From NCBI RefSeq assembly GCF_014841565.1, contig NZ_JACYUD010000005.1:1-64000 (forward strand): a DNA stretch of 64,000 nt. Reading direction: 5' to 3'. Shown here one piece after another: positions 34,504 to 43,936 of this stretch. Within the stretch, counting starts at the first letter, position 1; each line of letters begins with the position of its first letter. The translations under genes and the position numbers were made by a program. This DNA comes from Rhizobium sp. CFBP 8762 (GTDB taxonomy: Bacteria > Pseudomonadota > Alphaproteobacteria > Rhizobiales > Rhizobiaceae). Under the pieces are notes generated by a model that was not told where the DNA came from, did no database searches, and saw only the letters and a program-made list of their open reading frames with translations.

Positions 34504-34594
34504 CGCAAGTGTGACTGCATCGTTGAAAGTTGCGCTGTCGTTGTCGGTGCGGGTGCGATAGAAGATCGCAATCACCGGCACAGAGTATTCTCCC

Positions 34595-35806
34595 ATGACA
34601 GCTTCCAACAATGCGGCACCCGTTCACGCAGCGGACGCGATTTCGCGATCCATGACGTTTTTTCTGGCCGCCGCCTGCGGCCTGATCGTGGCCAATCTCT
34701 ACTACGCGCAACCCCTTGTCGGGCCGATCAGCGTTGCGCTCGGCATGTCGCCGGGGTCGGCAGGGTTGATCGTGACATTGACACAGATCGGATATGGTCT
34801 CGGGCTTCTGCTGGTGGTGCCGCTTGGCGATCTCTTTGAAAACCGGCGGCTGATTGTGTCTATGGTCGGTCTTGTGGTCCTTGCGCTGCTGGCCGCGGGG
34901 CTTGCATCCACCTCCACGCTGTTTTTGCTGGCTGCCTTGTTCATTGGTCTCGGCTCGGTGGCGGTGCAGATCATCGTACCGCTGTCGGCGCATATGGCGC
35001 CGGAGGCGATGCGCGGCCAAGTGGTGGGCAATGTCGTCAGTGGGTTGATGGTCGGCATTATGATGGCGCGGCCGGTCGCAAGCTTCATCGCGCAATACAG
35101 TAACTGGCACACGGTCTTTTTCCTATCAGCCGCCGTTATGGTTGTGCTGGCCGTGGTGCTGGCGCGCGTGTTGCCGCAACGCGTGCCGGCCGGCAAAACC
35201 AGCTATGGCGCGCTGCTGGCATCCATGGGCCATCTCGCGTTGAATACGCCCGTGCTTCGCCGCCGTGCGCTCTATCAGGCCTGTCTGTTTTCGGCGTTCA
35301 GCCTGTTCTGGACAACGACGCCGCTGTTTTTGGGTGGCCCGGCCTTTGGCCTGTCGCAAAACGGCATTGCCTTGTTTGCCCTGGCGGGCGTGGCGGGTGC
35401 CATTGCTGCCCCCATTGCCGGAAGGCTCGCCGACCGTGGCCTGAGCAAGCCCGCAACAGCAGGCGCAATGGCGGCCGTTGCGCTCGCCTTTATCATCACG
35501 CACATTGGCGCGGAAGGCTCCACCTTGTCGCTGGTGCTGTTGACTGTCGCAGCCATTTTGCTGGATTTCGGGGTAAGTATGAATCTCGTGCTGGGCCAGC
35601 GTGCCATCTATGCGCTTGGGGCTGACCTGCGCAGCCGGTTGAATGGGCTGTTCATGGCAACATTCTTCATCGGGGGTGCCATAGGGTCGGCGCTTGGCGG
35701 CTGGATTTTTGCCCATGGCGGCTGGCCCGCAACAGCATGGGCGGGACTGGCGCTGCCGGTGCTGGCATTTGCATATTTTCTGACGGAAGGACGAAAAGTG
35801 CGTTAA
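34595..35806 (+). CDS. MFS transporter (AraJ/YdhP-like drug:proton antiporter type)
   Basis: 403 residues, about 12 hydrophobic segments. The MFS motif A in the loop between segments 2 and 3 reads GDLFENRR (VVPLGDLFENRRLIVSM), and its second-half counterpart is GRLADRGLSKP. The start of segment 1 (GLIVANLYYAQPL) is typical of the uncharacterised YfcJ/YtbD-type exporters. Substrate unknown. It follows the SH3 gene by 91 bases, possibly with its own promoter. Confidence 0.85.
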   Translation: MTASNNAAPVHAADAISRSMTFFLAAACGLIVANLYYAQPLVGPISVALGMSPGSAGLIVTLTQIGYGLGLLLVVPLGDLFENRRLIVSMVGLVVLALLAAGLASTSTLFLLAALFIGLGSVAVQIIVPLSAHMAPEAMRGQVVGNVVSGLMVGIMMARPVASFIAQYSNWHTVFFLSAAVMVVLAVVLARVLPQRVPAGKTSYGALLASMGHLALNTPVLRRRALYQACLFSAFSLFWTTTPLFLGGPAFGLSQNGIALFALAGVAGAIAAPIAGRLADRGLSKPATAGAMAAVALAFIITHIGAEGSTLSLVLLTVAAILLDFGVSMNLVLGQRAIYALGADLRSRLNGLFMATFFIGGAIGSALGGWIFAHGGWPATAWAGLALPVLAFAYFLTEGRKVR

Positions 35807-35843
35807 AGAATGCCCGTGACGTGCTGCTCGACGGGATTTACAA

Positions 35844-36560
35844 ATGATTTTTACGGCTGCCAGACTGGCTTTTCTCAATCTCTTTGCACCGGAAACCCGC
35901 TCCGTTTTCTGGAAGGTTATTGGCCTGACTTTGGTGGTGCTCGTTGGCCTGTGGTTTGGCTTAAGAGCCTTGTTCGTCTGGCTAGCGTGGCCGTGGCTTG
36001 ATGGTCTGTTGCCGACTGCGCCCGATTGGGCAGACTGGAGCGGGCTGGTGTTCGGCATCCTCGCCAGTATTGGTCTGGCGTTGACGCTTGGCCTGTTGAT
36101 TGCGCCGACCACGGCGATTATCGCCGGGTTCTTTCTGGACGATGTGGCCGAAGTGGTGGAAACGCGCGATTATGCGGCTGAGCCCAAGGGCAAAGCCTTG
36201 CCGTTTGGCGAAGCGTTGTCGGGATCGATCAAGTTTCTCGGCGTGGTCATTCTGGGCAATATCATCGCACTTCTGCTGCTTCTGGTGCCGGGCATCAACT
36301 TCATCGCGTTTTTCGTGGTGAACGGCTATCTGCTCGGGCGGGAGTTCTTTGAATTTGCGGCCATGCGGTTTCGCGCGCCGAGCCAGGCGCGGGATTTTCG
36401 CGCAAAACATGCCTCAACCGTGTTTATCGCCGGGCTGGTGATCGCTGCGTTTCTGGCGGTGCCAGTTCTCAACCTGTTGACGCCGCTGTTTGCGGCGGGG
36501 CTGATGGTGCATCTTCACAAGCTGCTCTCGAGGAAGGATGTTTCATTCTCTGCAAGCTGA
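35844..36560 (+). CDS. EI24/CysZ-family membrane protein
   Basis: 238 residues with four or more long hydrophobic segments. The EI24 domain (CysZ in E. coli, a sulfate channel) is suggested by the conserved segment RSFWKVIGL-like start, FFLDDVAEVVETRDY and the VNGYLLGREFFEFAAMRFR block, which is the best family marker. No sulfur-assimilation genes are near, so sulfate transport is not supported by context. The tail overlaps nth (convergent) by 46 bases. Confidence 0.8.
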   Translation: MIFTAARLAFLNLFAPETRSVFWKVIGLTLVVLVGLWFGLRALFVWLAWPWLDGLLPTAPDWADWSGLVFGILASIGLALTLGLLIAPTTAIIAGFFLDDVAEVVETRDYAAEPKGKALPFGEALSGSIKFLGVVILGNIIALLLLLVPGINFIAFFVVNGYLLGREFFEFAAMRFRAPSQARDFRAKHASTVFIAGLVIAAFLAVPVLNLLTPLFAAGLMVHLHKLLSRKDVSFSAS

Positions 36561-37312
36561 GCCGGAAGCTCGACCAGTTCTGCCGGTATGCTGTTGGTTT
36601 TTTCTGCGGCCTTGCAGATATCGGCGATGATGCAGCGCTCGCATTCCGGCCTGCGGGCCTTGCAGGTGTAACGGCCATGCAGAATAAGCCAGTGGTGGGC
36701 ATGGTACAGGAAGGCTTGCGGAATAATCCGCATCAAATGGTCTTCCACCTCGTCCGGGGTTTTCCCCGGCGCAAGACAGAGCCGGTTGGCAATGCGAAAA
36801 ACGTGGGTATCCACCGCCATCGTCGCTTCGCCAAAGGCCATGGACATTACAACATTGGCGGTTTTGCGACCCACTCCGGGAAGCGTGATCAGTTCGTCGC
36901 GTGTCTGCGGAACGTCGCCGCCAAAATTGTCGATCAGCATTTGTGACAGGGCGATGACATTTTTTGCCTTGTTGCGATAAAGGCCGATGGTCTTGATGTA
37001 CTCGCGCACCGTATCTTCACCCAGCGCCAGCATCTTCTGCGGTGTATCGGCAACGGCAAACAGCGCGCGCGTCGCCTTGTTCACGCCTGCGTCCGTCGCC
37101 TGTGCAGAAAGCGCCACCGCAACCACGAGGGTGAACGGATTGACATACTCCAGTTCGCCCTTCGGTTCCGGCCTCTGGATGGCAAACCGGCGAAAGATCT
37201 CCTCAATTTCAGCACGGGTATAGGCGGTTTTCGGCCTTGGCTTGCGGCGCGCAGAACCGGGTTTTGTCGCTTTTGAAGTGCTGGCGCTGATTTTAGGCTT
37301 CACGTTTTTCAT
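36515..37312 (-). CDS. nth: Endonuclease III
   Basis: Bifunctional DNA glycosylase/AP lyase for oxidised pyrimidines, 265 residues from the ATG at 37312. A basic N-terminal extension (residues 1-32, Lys/Arg/Ser/Thr-rich) precedes the catalytic core. The catalytic lysine lies in LSAQATDAGVNKATR, the helix-hairpin-helix is LPGVGRKTANVV, and the catalytic aspartate is in VDTHVFRIANRL. The iron-sulfur cluster ligands fit C-x6-C-x2-C-x5-C (CKARRPECERCIIADIC). The tail overlaps the convergent EI24 gene. Confidence 0.96.
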   Translation of the reverse strand: MKNVKPKISASTSKATKPGSARRKPRPKTAYTRAEIEEIFRRFAIQRPEPKGELEYVNPFTLVVAVALSAQATDAGVNKATRALFAVADTPQKMLALGEDTVREYIKTIGLYRNKAKNVIALSQMLIDNFGGDVPQTRDELITLPGVGRKTANVVMSMAFGEATMAVDTHVFRIANRLCLAPGKTPDEVEDHLMRIIPQAFLYHAHHWLILHGRYTCKARRPECERCIIADICKAAEKTNSIPAELVELPAQLAENETSFLESSL

Positions 37313-37354
37313 AGGGCATCTATAGTGCGCAGACCTGACAGAAGGCAAATTGTG

Positions 37355-37828
37355 ATGGCAGGCAACGACGCTCCTATTTTTGCAGCAGAACTCACCCCGC
37401 ACCGGTCTTTGGGTCTGAAGGGGTTCAAGGTGCTGCTTCTGATCTTCGGTCTGATGAGCATTGTCCACGGCTTTGTGTTTCTCATCATCGGCGCCTGGCC
37501 GGTTTTCCTGTTCTTTGGCCTCGACTTTTTGGGGTTGTTTGTTGCTTTCGGACTGAATTATCGCGCCGCCCATGCGCGCGAAGAGGTCAGCGTGTCGCAC
37601 ACCTGCCTGTCCGTGCGCAAATTCACGCCATCCGGCCATATGACGGAGCACCGCTTCAACCCGTTCTGGGCGCGTTTTCGCGTGGCGCGCCATCAGGACA
37701 TCGGCATCGTTTCCATGTCGGTCAGCGGGCAGGGACGCCAGACCGATGTGGGCTCTTTTCTCAATCGCGATGATCGGGAAAGCTTTGCCAGCGCGCTGAC
37801 GGCGGCGCTGGCAAAGGTAAAAAGATGA
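37355..37828 (+). CDS. DUF2244 membrane protein
   Basis: 157 residues from the ATG at 37355, preceded by GAAGG; a GTG at 37325 is less likely. Two hydrophobic segments (about residues 23-45 and 47-67) are followed by a soluble domain containing VSHTCLSVRKF and FNPFWARFRV, as in the DUF2244 family, which is common in alphaproteobacteria and of unknown function. It is divergent from nth with only 42 bases between the starts, so the promoters must overlap. A bidirectional hairpin follows. Confidence 0.85.
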   Translation: MAGNDAPIFAAELTPHRSLGLKGFKVLLLIFGLMSIVHGFVFLIIGAWPVFLFFGLDFLGLFVAFGLNYRAAHAREEVSVSHTCLSVRKFTPSGHMTEHRFNPFWARFRVARHQDIGIVSMSVSGQGRQTDVGSFLNRDDRESFASALTAALAKVKR

Positions 37829-37830
37829 GG

Positions 37831-37854
37831 TTAGAGCGCCTGACAGCGCTCTAA
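37831..37854. terminator. Bidirectional hairpin terminator between DUF2244 and gpmA
   Basis: TTAGAGCGC (37831-37839) and GCGCTCTAA (37846-37854) form a nine-base perfect stem around CTGACA. It lies between convergent genes and includes the gpmA stop codon. Confidence 0.5.
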
Positions 37855-38486
37855 TGCGCTCCGGACATATCGCCGAGGACTTCTTTCGACGCAACGGTGG
37901 AGTCGGCATTGAGCGTGTAGACAATGGGAACGCCGGTTGCGAGGTTGACCGACAGGATCTTGTCGCGGTCCAGACGGTCCAGAACCATCAGCAGCGAGCG
38001 CAGAGAATTTCCATGGGCAGCGACCAGCACCTTTTCGCCGCGCAGAACGCGAGGCAGAATTTCGTTCATGTAGTAAGGCCAGACCCGCGCGCCGGTGTCT
38101 TTCAGGCTCTCGCCACCCGGAGGGGGAACATCGTAGGAGCGGCGCCAGATGTGAACCTGCTCTTCGCCCCATTTGGCGCGGGCGTCGTCCTTGTTCAGAC
38201 CGGCGAGGTCACCATAATCGCGCTCGTTCAGCGCTTCATCACGAATGGTCTCGAGACCGGGCTGGCCGATATTGTTGAGGATGATCTGGCAGGTTTTCTG
38301 CGCCCGTTGCAGGGTGGACGTGAAGGCAACATCGAACTGAATGCCGGTATCAGCCAAAGCCTTGCCGCCTGCATTGGCTTCTTCATGCCCCAGTTCCGTC
38401 AGGTCCGGATCTTTCCAGCCGGTAAACAGGTTTTTCAGGTTCCATTCGCTCTGGCCGTGGCGCACAAGCACAAGAGTTCCGCTCAT
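37851..38486 (-). CDS. gpmA: 2,3-bisphosphoglycerate-dependent phosphoglycerate mutase
   Basis: Glycolytic enzyme interconverting 3- and 2-phosphoglycerate. At 211 residues it is the short form usual in alphaproteobacteria. The phosphohistidine motif is [10 protein letters not shown] (His10), the acid/base glutamate lies in [10 protein letters not shown], and the second histidine is in [13 protein letters not shown]. It follows dapB by 33 bases, at the end of a minus-strand series. Confidence 0.96.
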   Translation of the reverse strand: MSGTLVLVRHGQSEWNLKNLFTGWKDPDLTELGHEEANAGGKALADTGIQFDVAFTSTLQRAQKTCQIILNNIGQPGLETIRDEALNERDYGDLAGLNKDDARAKWGEEQVHIWRRSYDVPPPGGESLKDTGARVWPYYMNEILPRVLRGEKVLVAAHGNSLRSLLMVLDRLDRDKILSVNLATGVPIVYTLNADSTVASKEVLGDMSGAH

Positions 38487-38519
38487 GATATTCCCTCCAA
38501 TATTTGCTGTTCAAGACGG

Positions 38520-39344
38520 TTAAGTTGAAGATAGGCCGAGAACGTCGAGCATGGAATACAGTCCCGGCTTCTGGCCGTGCGCCCAAAGGGCTGCTTTCAC
38601 AGCGCCACGGGCAAAAATAGTGCGGTCAAGGGCGGTGTGGCGCAGTTCGATCTGCTCGCCTTCACCAGCCAGAAGCACGCTGTGATCACCCACCACGGAG
38701 CCACCCCGCAGGGTAGCAAAGCCGATGCTACCGCTCACGCGCGCGCCGGTGTGGCCGTCGCGCACCTTGACTGCATTCGGCATAAGGTCAATGGCGCGGC
38801 CCTTGGCTGCTGCCTCGCCCAGAAGCAGCGCGGTGCCGGAAGGGGCGTCGACCTTGTGCTTATGATGCATCTCCAGAATTTCGATATCCCAGTCTGCCGC
38901 TTCCAGCGCACGGGCCGCCTGCTCCACTAGCACGGCCAGAAGATTGACGCCGAGAGACATATTGCCGGATTTGACGATACGGGCATGGCGGGCAGCCGCC
39001 TTGATGCTGGCATCGTCTTCGCCTGAGCAACCGGTGGTGCCGACGATGTGGACGATGCGGGCCTGTGCGGCTAGTGCAGCAAATTCGACAGTGGCGGCGG
39101 GGGCGGTAAAATCAATAACGCCATCGGCATGGACGAAGGCTTCCAGTGGCTGATCCGTCACCGGAATGGACAGAGGACCGACGCCCGCAAGTTCACCGGC
39201 GTCCTTGCCGATCAAGGGGGAGCCGGTGCGCTCCAGCGCAGCGGACAGTGTCACGCCGTCCATGGCCTGGATAACGCGGATCAGGGTCTGGCCCATGCGG
39301 CCACCGGCACCCACCACAACCAGTTTCATATCCGCATTGCTCAT
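38520..39344 (-). CDS. dapB: 4-hydroxy-tetrahydrodipicolinate reductase
   Basis: DapB, 274 residues, a lysine/diaminopimelate pathway enzyme. The NAD(P)H-binding motif is [12 protein letters not shown] near the N-terminus. The DapB signature [20 protein letters not shown] carries the catalytic histidine and lysine. It lies between the exporter gene (11 bases upstream) and gpmA. Confidence 0.97.
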   Translation of the reverse strand: MSNADMKLVVVGAGGRMGQTLIRVIQAMDGVTLSAALERTGSPLIGKDAGELAGVGPLSIPVTDQPLEAFVHADGVIDFTAPAATVEFAALAAQARIVHIVGTTGCSGEDDASIKAAARHARIVKSGNMSLGVNLLAVLVEQAARALEAADWDIEILEMHHKHKVDAPSGTALLLGEAAAKGRAIDLMPNAVKVRDGHTGARVSGSIGFATLRGGSVVGDHSVLLAGEGEQIELRHTALDRTIFARGAVKAALWAHGQKPGLYSMLDVLGLSST

Positions 39345-39355
39345 GCTTGGTCCTT

Positions 39356-41128
39356 TTATTCGATAGGCCGGGAGCCCGCCTTAATGCGGCTACCCTGTAG
39401 ATTGTGCAGGCGCGCGTAAAGGCCATCTTCGCGGTCCGCAAGCGCCTCATGGGTGCCTTCTTCCACAACCTGCCCCTCCCGCATGACGACGATCTTGTCG
39501 GCGCGAACGATGGTGGACAGACGATGCGCGATGACCACGACCGTGCGCCCGCGCATCGCCTCGTCCAGAGCCTGTTGTACGGCGGCTTCCGACTCGGTGT
39601 CGAGGGCTGATGTGGCTTCATCCAGCAGAAGAATGGGCGCATTGCGCACGAGAGCGCGTGCAATTGACAGCCGCTGACGCTGGCCACCGGACAGCGTTAC
39701 GCCATTTTCGCCAACCGGCGTATCGTAACCCTTGGGCTGATTCAGAATGAAATCATGCGCATGGGCAAGGCGTGCGGCGTTTTCCACGTCGATATCCGTG
39801 GCATCAGGCCGCCCATAGCGGATATTGTCGCGAATGGTGCCTTCAAACAGGTACGGCTGCTGCGATACGTAAGCCAGACCTGCACGCAGCGACTGCTTGG
39901 TGATATCGGCAATATCCTGCCCATCGACCAGAATGCTGCCGAAGTGCGGATCGTAAAAGCGCGGAATTAAGCTGATGACCGTCGACTTACCAGCGCCGGA
40001 GGGGCCAACCAGCGCCGTGGTCTTGCCACCCTCGGCGGTAAAGCTGACGGATTTGAGAATGTCGCTTGTTTCACCGTAGCCGAAAGACACACCGCGAAAC
40101 TCGATGGTCGCATCGGTAATCTGCAATTCTCCCGCGCCGGGCTTGTCGCGCTGATGGGGAACGGTATCCAGAATTTCATAGATCATGCGGGCATTGACAA
40201 CAGCACGCTCCAGCGAGACCTGCAAACGGGCGAGGCGGCGGGCCGGATCATACGCCATCAGCAGCGCCGTCACGAAGGCAAAAAAGGCACCCGGCTGCAC
40301 GCCACTATAAATGGAGCGGAACGCCGCATAGGCCAGCACGCTGGAAATAGCGAGACCCGCAAAGGTCTCGGTCATGGGGGCGGTGCGCTCACTCAGGCGG
40401 GCTATGCGGTTGGCGCGGTTTTCCGCCCAGTCAATGATGGCATCGACCTTGCCGCGCAACTGCGCTTCCATGGTAAAAGCCTTGACGATGGAAATGCCCT
40501 GAATGGTTTCCTGCATCGCGCCCAGCACATGGCTGTTGATTTCCACCGATTCACGGGTGGCGCTGCGCAGACGCTTCGACACATAGCGCAAGCCAAGGAG
40601 CAGCGGCGGCGCGATGACGAAAACAATCAATGTCAGCAGCGCGTCCTTGCTGATCATGACGCCGATAAGGGCAATGAGGGTCAGAAGATCGCGGGCGATG
40701 GAGGTGACGGTCATGTTCAGCACGTCGCGAATGCCGCTGACGTTCTGGCTGACCTGCGCCGACAAATGGGCAGAGCGCGACTCGCTGAAATAACCGACGC
40801 TGAGCGCCATCAGGTGCGAATACAGGCGGCGCTGATAGGTGGCGACGATATTGTTGCCGATCTTGGAGAGGCTGACCGCCTGCCCGTAGGTAGCAAACCC
40901 GCGCAACACGAAGGCGGCGAAGATGGAGCCGCAGATCACCAGCACCACATCGGCCCGCTTGTTGGCAAAGGCCTCGTTGACCACAGATTCCATGATCCAT
41001 GCGGTAAACGCGGTTGTTGCAGCCACCACCAGAAGACAGAAAATGGCGAAGGCGTAGCCACGCACATGCGCACGGCCATTTTCCGCAATCACGCGTTTCA
41101 GGACGCCGGTAATCGTCTCGGTGTCCAT
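39356..41128 (-). CDS. ABC exporter with fused membrane and ATPase domains (MsbA-type)
   Basis: Half-transporter, 590 residues from the ATG at 41128; a TTG at 41158 would add ten residues. The N-terminal six-helix membrane domain (about 25-315) precedes the ATPase: Walker [11 protein letters not shown]-loop SQQPYLFEG, signature [10 protein letters not shown], Walker [13 protein letters not shown] and H-loop IAHRLS. The domain order and [12 protein letters not shown] block fit the MsbA/lipid A or multidrug exporter group. No accessory gene reveals its substrate. Confidence 0.9.
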   Translation of the reverse strand: MDTETITGVLKRVIAENGRAHVRGYAFAIFCLLVVAATTAFTAWIMESVVNEAFANKRADVVLVICGSIFAAFVLRGFATYGQAVSLSKIGNNIVATYQRRLYSHLMALSVGYFSESRSAHLSAQVSQNVSGIRDVLNMTVTSIARDLLTLIALIGVMISKDALLTLIVFVIAPPLLLGLRYVSKRLRSATRESVEINSHVLGAMQETIQGISIVKAFTMEAQLRGKVDAIIDWAENRANRIARLSERTAPMTETFAGLAISSVLAYAAFRSIYSGVQPGAFFAFVTALLMAYDPARRLARLQVSLERAVVNARMIYEILDTVPHQRDKPGAGELQITDATIEFRGVSFGYGETSDILKSVSFTAEGGKTTALVGPSGAGKSTVISLIPRFYDPHFGSILVDGQDIADITKQSLRAGLAYVSQQPYLFEGTIRDNIRYGRPDATDIDVENAARLAHAHDFILNQPKGYDTPVGENGVTLSGGQRQRLSIARALVRNAPILLLDEATSALDTESEAAVQQALDEAMRGRTVVVIAHRLSTIVRADKIVVMREGQVVEEGTHEALADREDGLYARLHNLQGSRIKAGSRPIE

Positions 41129-41271
41129 GCCGCGGGCGGTCTTGTCACTTGCTGTCAAAAATCTGGGTCCCTAACCGCGCTGAATTGCGGGTTCTATAGT
41201 CTTTTCAGTCCGCTTTGACCAGAGCGCCGTGCGTCCGACAGGACGCGCAAAGGTTGCTCTGACTTTTTTGC

Positions 41272-42285
41272 TTAGCGCCAGCGCCTGCCATCCGTGCTGA
41301 GGCCGAAATCATGCTGGTTGCGCGCATAGGCCGCCAGGCCCCAGAGAGCGGCGGCAGGATGAGTGACAACATATGTAGGCACCGTTGCGAGCAGACGGGA
41401 GTGGGGGGCCTTGTCTTCAAACGCACCGCGAAAGGCTGGCAATTTCAGCGCAGGCAGTATTTTCTGCGAAATGCCGCCTGCCAGAAACACGCCGCCACGC
41501 GCCATGAATGTCAGCGCGAAATCGCCCGCGACGCGACCGAGATAGGTGGCAAACAGGGCCACGGTTTCCTGTGCCGCAATGTCCCGTCCGGCCAATGCGG
41601 CGGTGGTCACATCGGCAGGGGTTGTCAGGGTAGGTTCGACGCCATCGGTGGTGCAAATGGCGCGGTAGATGTTGAGAATGCCGCGACCACAGAGAATCTG
41701 CTCGGCGGAAATGCGTCCCTCAATCGGATCGAGATGCGGCCAGATCTGGTAATCGCGCTCGGACCGTGGGCCAACATCCACATGGCCGCCTTCGCCGGGG
41801 ATGGGAAACCACGTATCGCGGGCATGGAGCAGACCGGCCACGCCCAACCCTGTGCCCGGGCCAAGCACGACACGGGAGGCAGCAGGCAGCATGTCGCCGC
41901 GCCCGATCTGCTCGCGGTCCTGTTCTGTCGATGCGGCAACGGCCAGCGCTTGTGCCTCGAAATCATTGACGACGATAATATCGGTGAGCCCAAGAGCGGC
42001 CAGCATATCGCGCGGGCGGATGACCCAGCCTGCATTGGTCAGCGGAATTTCGTCTCCCTGCACCGGACCGGCAATGGCGAGAATGGCCGAGCGCGGCGAC
42101 GCCAGCCCCGCGCCACGCAGGGTCACCTCGATTGCGGCCTCAATGGTCGGGAAATCACCGGTCTGCAAAATCGGGAAATGTACGGGCTGGCTGTGTGCCT
42201 CGCTCAGCAGCCCGAAACGGGCATTGGTGCCGCCGATATCGCCGATGAGGATGGGAAAATGCAGGGCGTCTTCAATATGCAGCAT
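41272..42285 (-). CDS. glk: Glucokinase
   Basis: Glk of the bacterial hexokinase/ROK-like glucokinase family, 337 residues from the ATG at 42285 (a GTG at 42294 is possible). It phosphorylates glucose with ATP. The ATP-binding start is [15 protein letters not shown], the catalytic aspartate is in [12 protein letters not shown], the phosphate loop is [13 protein letters not shown], and the glucose-binding glutamates are in [12 protein letters not shown]. It lies 27 bases after mgsA, so the two are probably co-transcribed. Confidence 0.95.
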   Translation of the reverse strand: MLHIEDALHFPILIGDIGGTNARFGLLSEAHSQPVHFPILQTGDFPTIEAAIEVTLRGAGLASPRSAILAIAGPVQGDEIPLTNAGWVIRPRDMLAALGLTDIIVVNDFEAQALAVAASTEQDREQIGRGDMLPAASRVVLGPGTGLGVAGLLHARDTWFPIPGEGGHVDVGPRSERDYQIWPHLDPIEGRISAEQILCGRGILNIYRAICTTDGVEPTLTTPADVTTAALAGRDIAAQETVALFATYLGRVAGDFALTFMARGGVFLAGGISQKILPALKLPAFRGAFEDKAPHSRLLATVPTYVVTHPAAALWGLAAYARNQHDFGLSTDGRRWR

Positions 42286-42312
42286 GGAGGGCACAGTCCG
42301 GTTGGGCGGGAA

Positions 42313-42699
42313 TCAAAGGGAAGCTGGTTGGAACAGGGCCAATTGCTCGGCCGTGGCACGGTTCAGCGCCATTGGCACATCATAAACGGTGGCAAGGCGC
42401 ATCAGGGCTTTCACGTCCACATCATGCGGCATGGCCGTCAGCGGGTCGACGAAGAAGATCAGCAATTGGACATTGCCGGTTGCAATCAGCGCCCCGATCT
42501 GCTGGTCGCCTCCCAGAGGGCCGCTTTTCAGCCGTACGACGTTGAGGCTCGGGCAGGCGTCCTGCACCCGCCCGCCGGTGGTGCCGGTCGCTACAATCTC
42601 GAACTGCGACAGCACGGCTTCATGCACACGCGCAAAATCAGCCATGTCGTCCTTTTTCTGGTCATGCGCGATAAGCGCAATGCACTGGCCGTTCGACAT
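42313..42699 (-). CDS. mgsA: Methylglyoxal synthase
   Basis: MgsA, 128 residues, converts dihydroxyacetone phosphate to methylglyoxal and phosphate. Family motifs: [13 protein letters not shown] at the N-terminus, the phosphate-binding [21 protein letters not shown] and the catalytic region [18 protein letters not shown]. It leads an mgsA-glk pair, linking glucose entry to the methylglyoxal bypass used when sugar phosphates accumulate. Confidence 0.96.
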   Translation of the reverse strand: MSNGQCIALIAHDQKKDDMADFARVHEAVLSQFEIVATGTTGGRVQDACPSLNVVRLKSGPLGGDQQIGALIATGNVQLLIFFVDPLTAMPHDVDVKALMRLATVYDVPMALNRATAEQLALFQPASL

Positions 42700-42771
42700 G
42701 GCAGCTCCGACGATAAAGTTAATCGATTGAAGGCTCTATAGCCTAGCCACCCGGTCTTGAAAAGCCTCCGC

Positions 42772-43788
42772 TCACGGTGCAGGCCGCGCTTTGGGCACGG
42801 GCACGAAGCCAAGTGCCGATGGCGCGCCAATCGGCGGGTCCGCCGCTATTGTGCCCGGCATGGCGGGTCCGCCTTGGTAAGTTGCCGCTTGAAGCGAGGC
42901 CGCAGCCGGCGCGTTCAGCACCGCGGTGCAGCTTTTGGGCAGGTCGGCAAGCGTTGCCAGGCGCGGTGGTGGGGCTGGCTTTGTCGGTTTGGTCGTTGGT
43001 TTCGCCCAGGGCTCATCGGTAAACCACCATGCGAGCGACTTGTCACAGCCGTCCCCCGGTGCCGTCGGGGCCTGCGGCTTGCAGTTCACCGCATCGGCAG
43101 GGCATTTGATGCGGATATGGAAATGATAGTTGTGGCCGTACATGGGGCGCACCTTGCCGAGTAGCGCGCGGTCTCCTTTCCACGTTTCGCACAGTTGTTT
43201 CTTGATGCCGGGATGCACAAAAATACGCTCCACCTGCTGATAGCTGGCAGCGCGCATGATCAGATTGCTGTGGGCAGGCGTCCAACGGCTCTGGTCGACA
43301 AACAGGCTGTCTTTTTTCAAAAGCGACGGCGTTGGGTAAGTCTCGCGCTCTTCTGCGCTGAGAGGATGGTTGGGCATCGGGGTCAGATAGATATCGGCAT
43401 CCAACCCCACCTGATGGGAGGCGTGGCCGTTCTTCATGGGTCCGCCGCGGGCTTGCGAGATATCCCCCAGCAGCAGGCCGGGCCAGCCGTCCTTTTCCGC
43501 CGCGTCTTTCGACAGGCGCTCGATCAGAGAAATCATCTGCGGATGGCCGAAGCGCCGGTTGCGCGACAGGCGTAGCGCTTGCCATGTCGGCCCGTCCGTC
43601 GGAACGGCAACGCCCCCCGCCAGACATCCCTTGGCATAGAAACCATAGGGCTGTGCAGCGGCAACCGACGGCAGGCTCACGGCCCCGAACAGGTCACGGG
43701 CAGCAGGCGCATCTTGCGCCTGTGCGGTTCCAAACAGAGTGGTGACGGCGACAAGAGCGTGGAAGGCACGGCGCAAAAAGGCGGGCAT
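42772..43788 (-). CDS. mepA: Penicillin-insensitive murein endopeptidase
   Basis: MepA (M74, LAS metallopeptidase fold), 338 residues from the ATG at 43788; the upstream frame is the yej leader. A signal peptide (about residues 1-22, ending AQA) sends it to the periplasm, where it cuts D-Ala-mDAP crosslinks. Zinc ligands are seen in HASHQVGLDADI and in the C-terminal YHFHIRIKCP. Cysteines across the mature protein probably form disulfides. The C-terminal 80 residues form a Pro/Lys/Ala-rich extension beyond the catalytic domain. It is divergent from yejA. Confidence 0.93.
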   Translation of the reverse strand: MPAFLRRAFHALVAVTTLFGTAQAQDAPAARDLFGAVSLPSVAAAQPYGFYAKGCLAGGVAVPTDGPTWQALRLSRNRRFGHPQMISLIERLSKDAAEKDGWPGLLLGDISQARGGPMKNGHASHQVGLDADIYLTPMPNHPLSAEERETYPTPSLLKKDSLFVDQSRWTPAHSNLIMRAASYQQVERIFVHPGIKKQLCETWKGDRALLGKVRPMYGHNYHFHIRIKCPADAVNCKPQAPTAPGDGCDKSLAWWFTDEPWAKPTTKPTKPAPPPRLATLADLPKSCTAVLNAPAAASLQAATYQGGPAMPGTIAADPPIGAPSALGFVPVPKARPAP

Positions 43789-43936
43789 GGCGGGTTCCGA
43801 TGGATGGGTGCGAGAGGCTTCGTCAAAACAAGCTATAGCGCAAATCATAATTTCGAAGTGCTTCTTCGGGCTTTGCCTGTCATTTGACATGATTGGGCCT
43901 ATTGTGCGGCAGACGAAACAGGAAGACAGGGTACGC

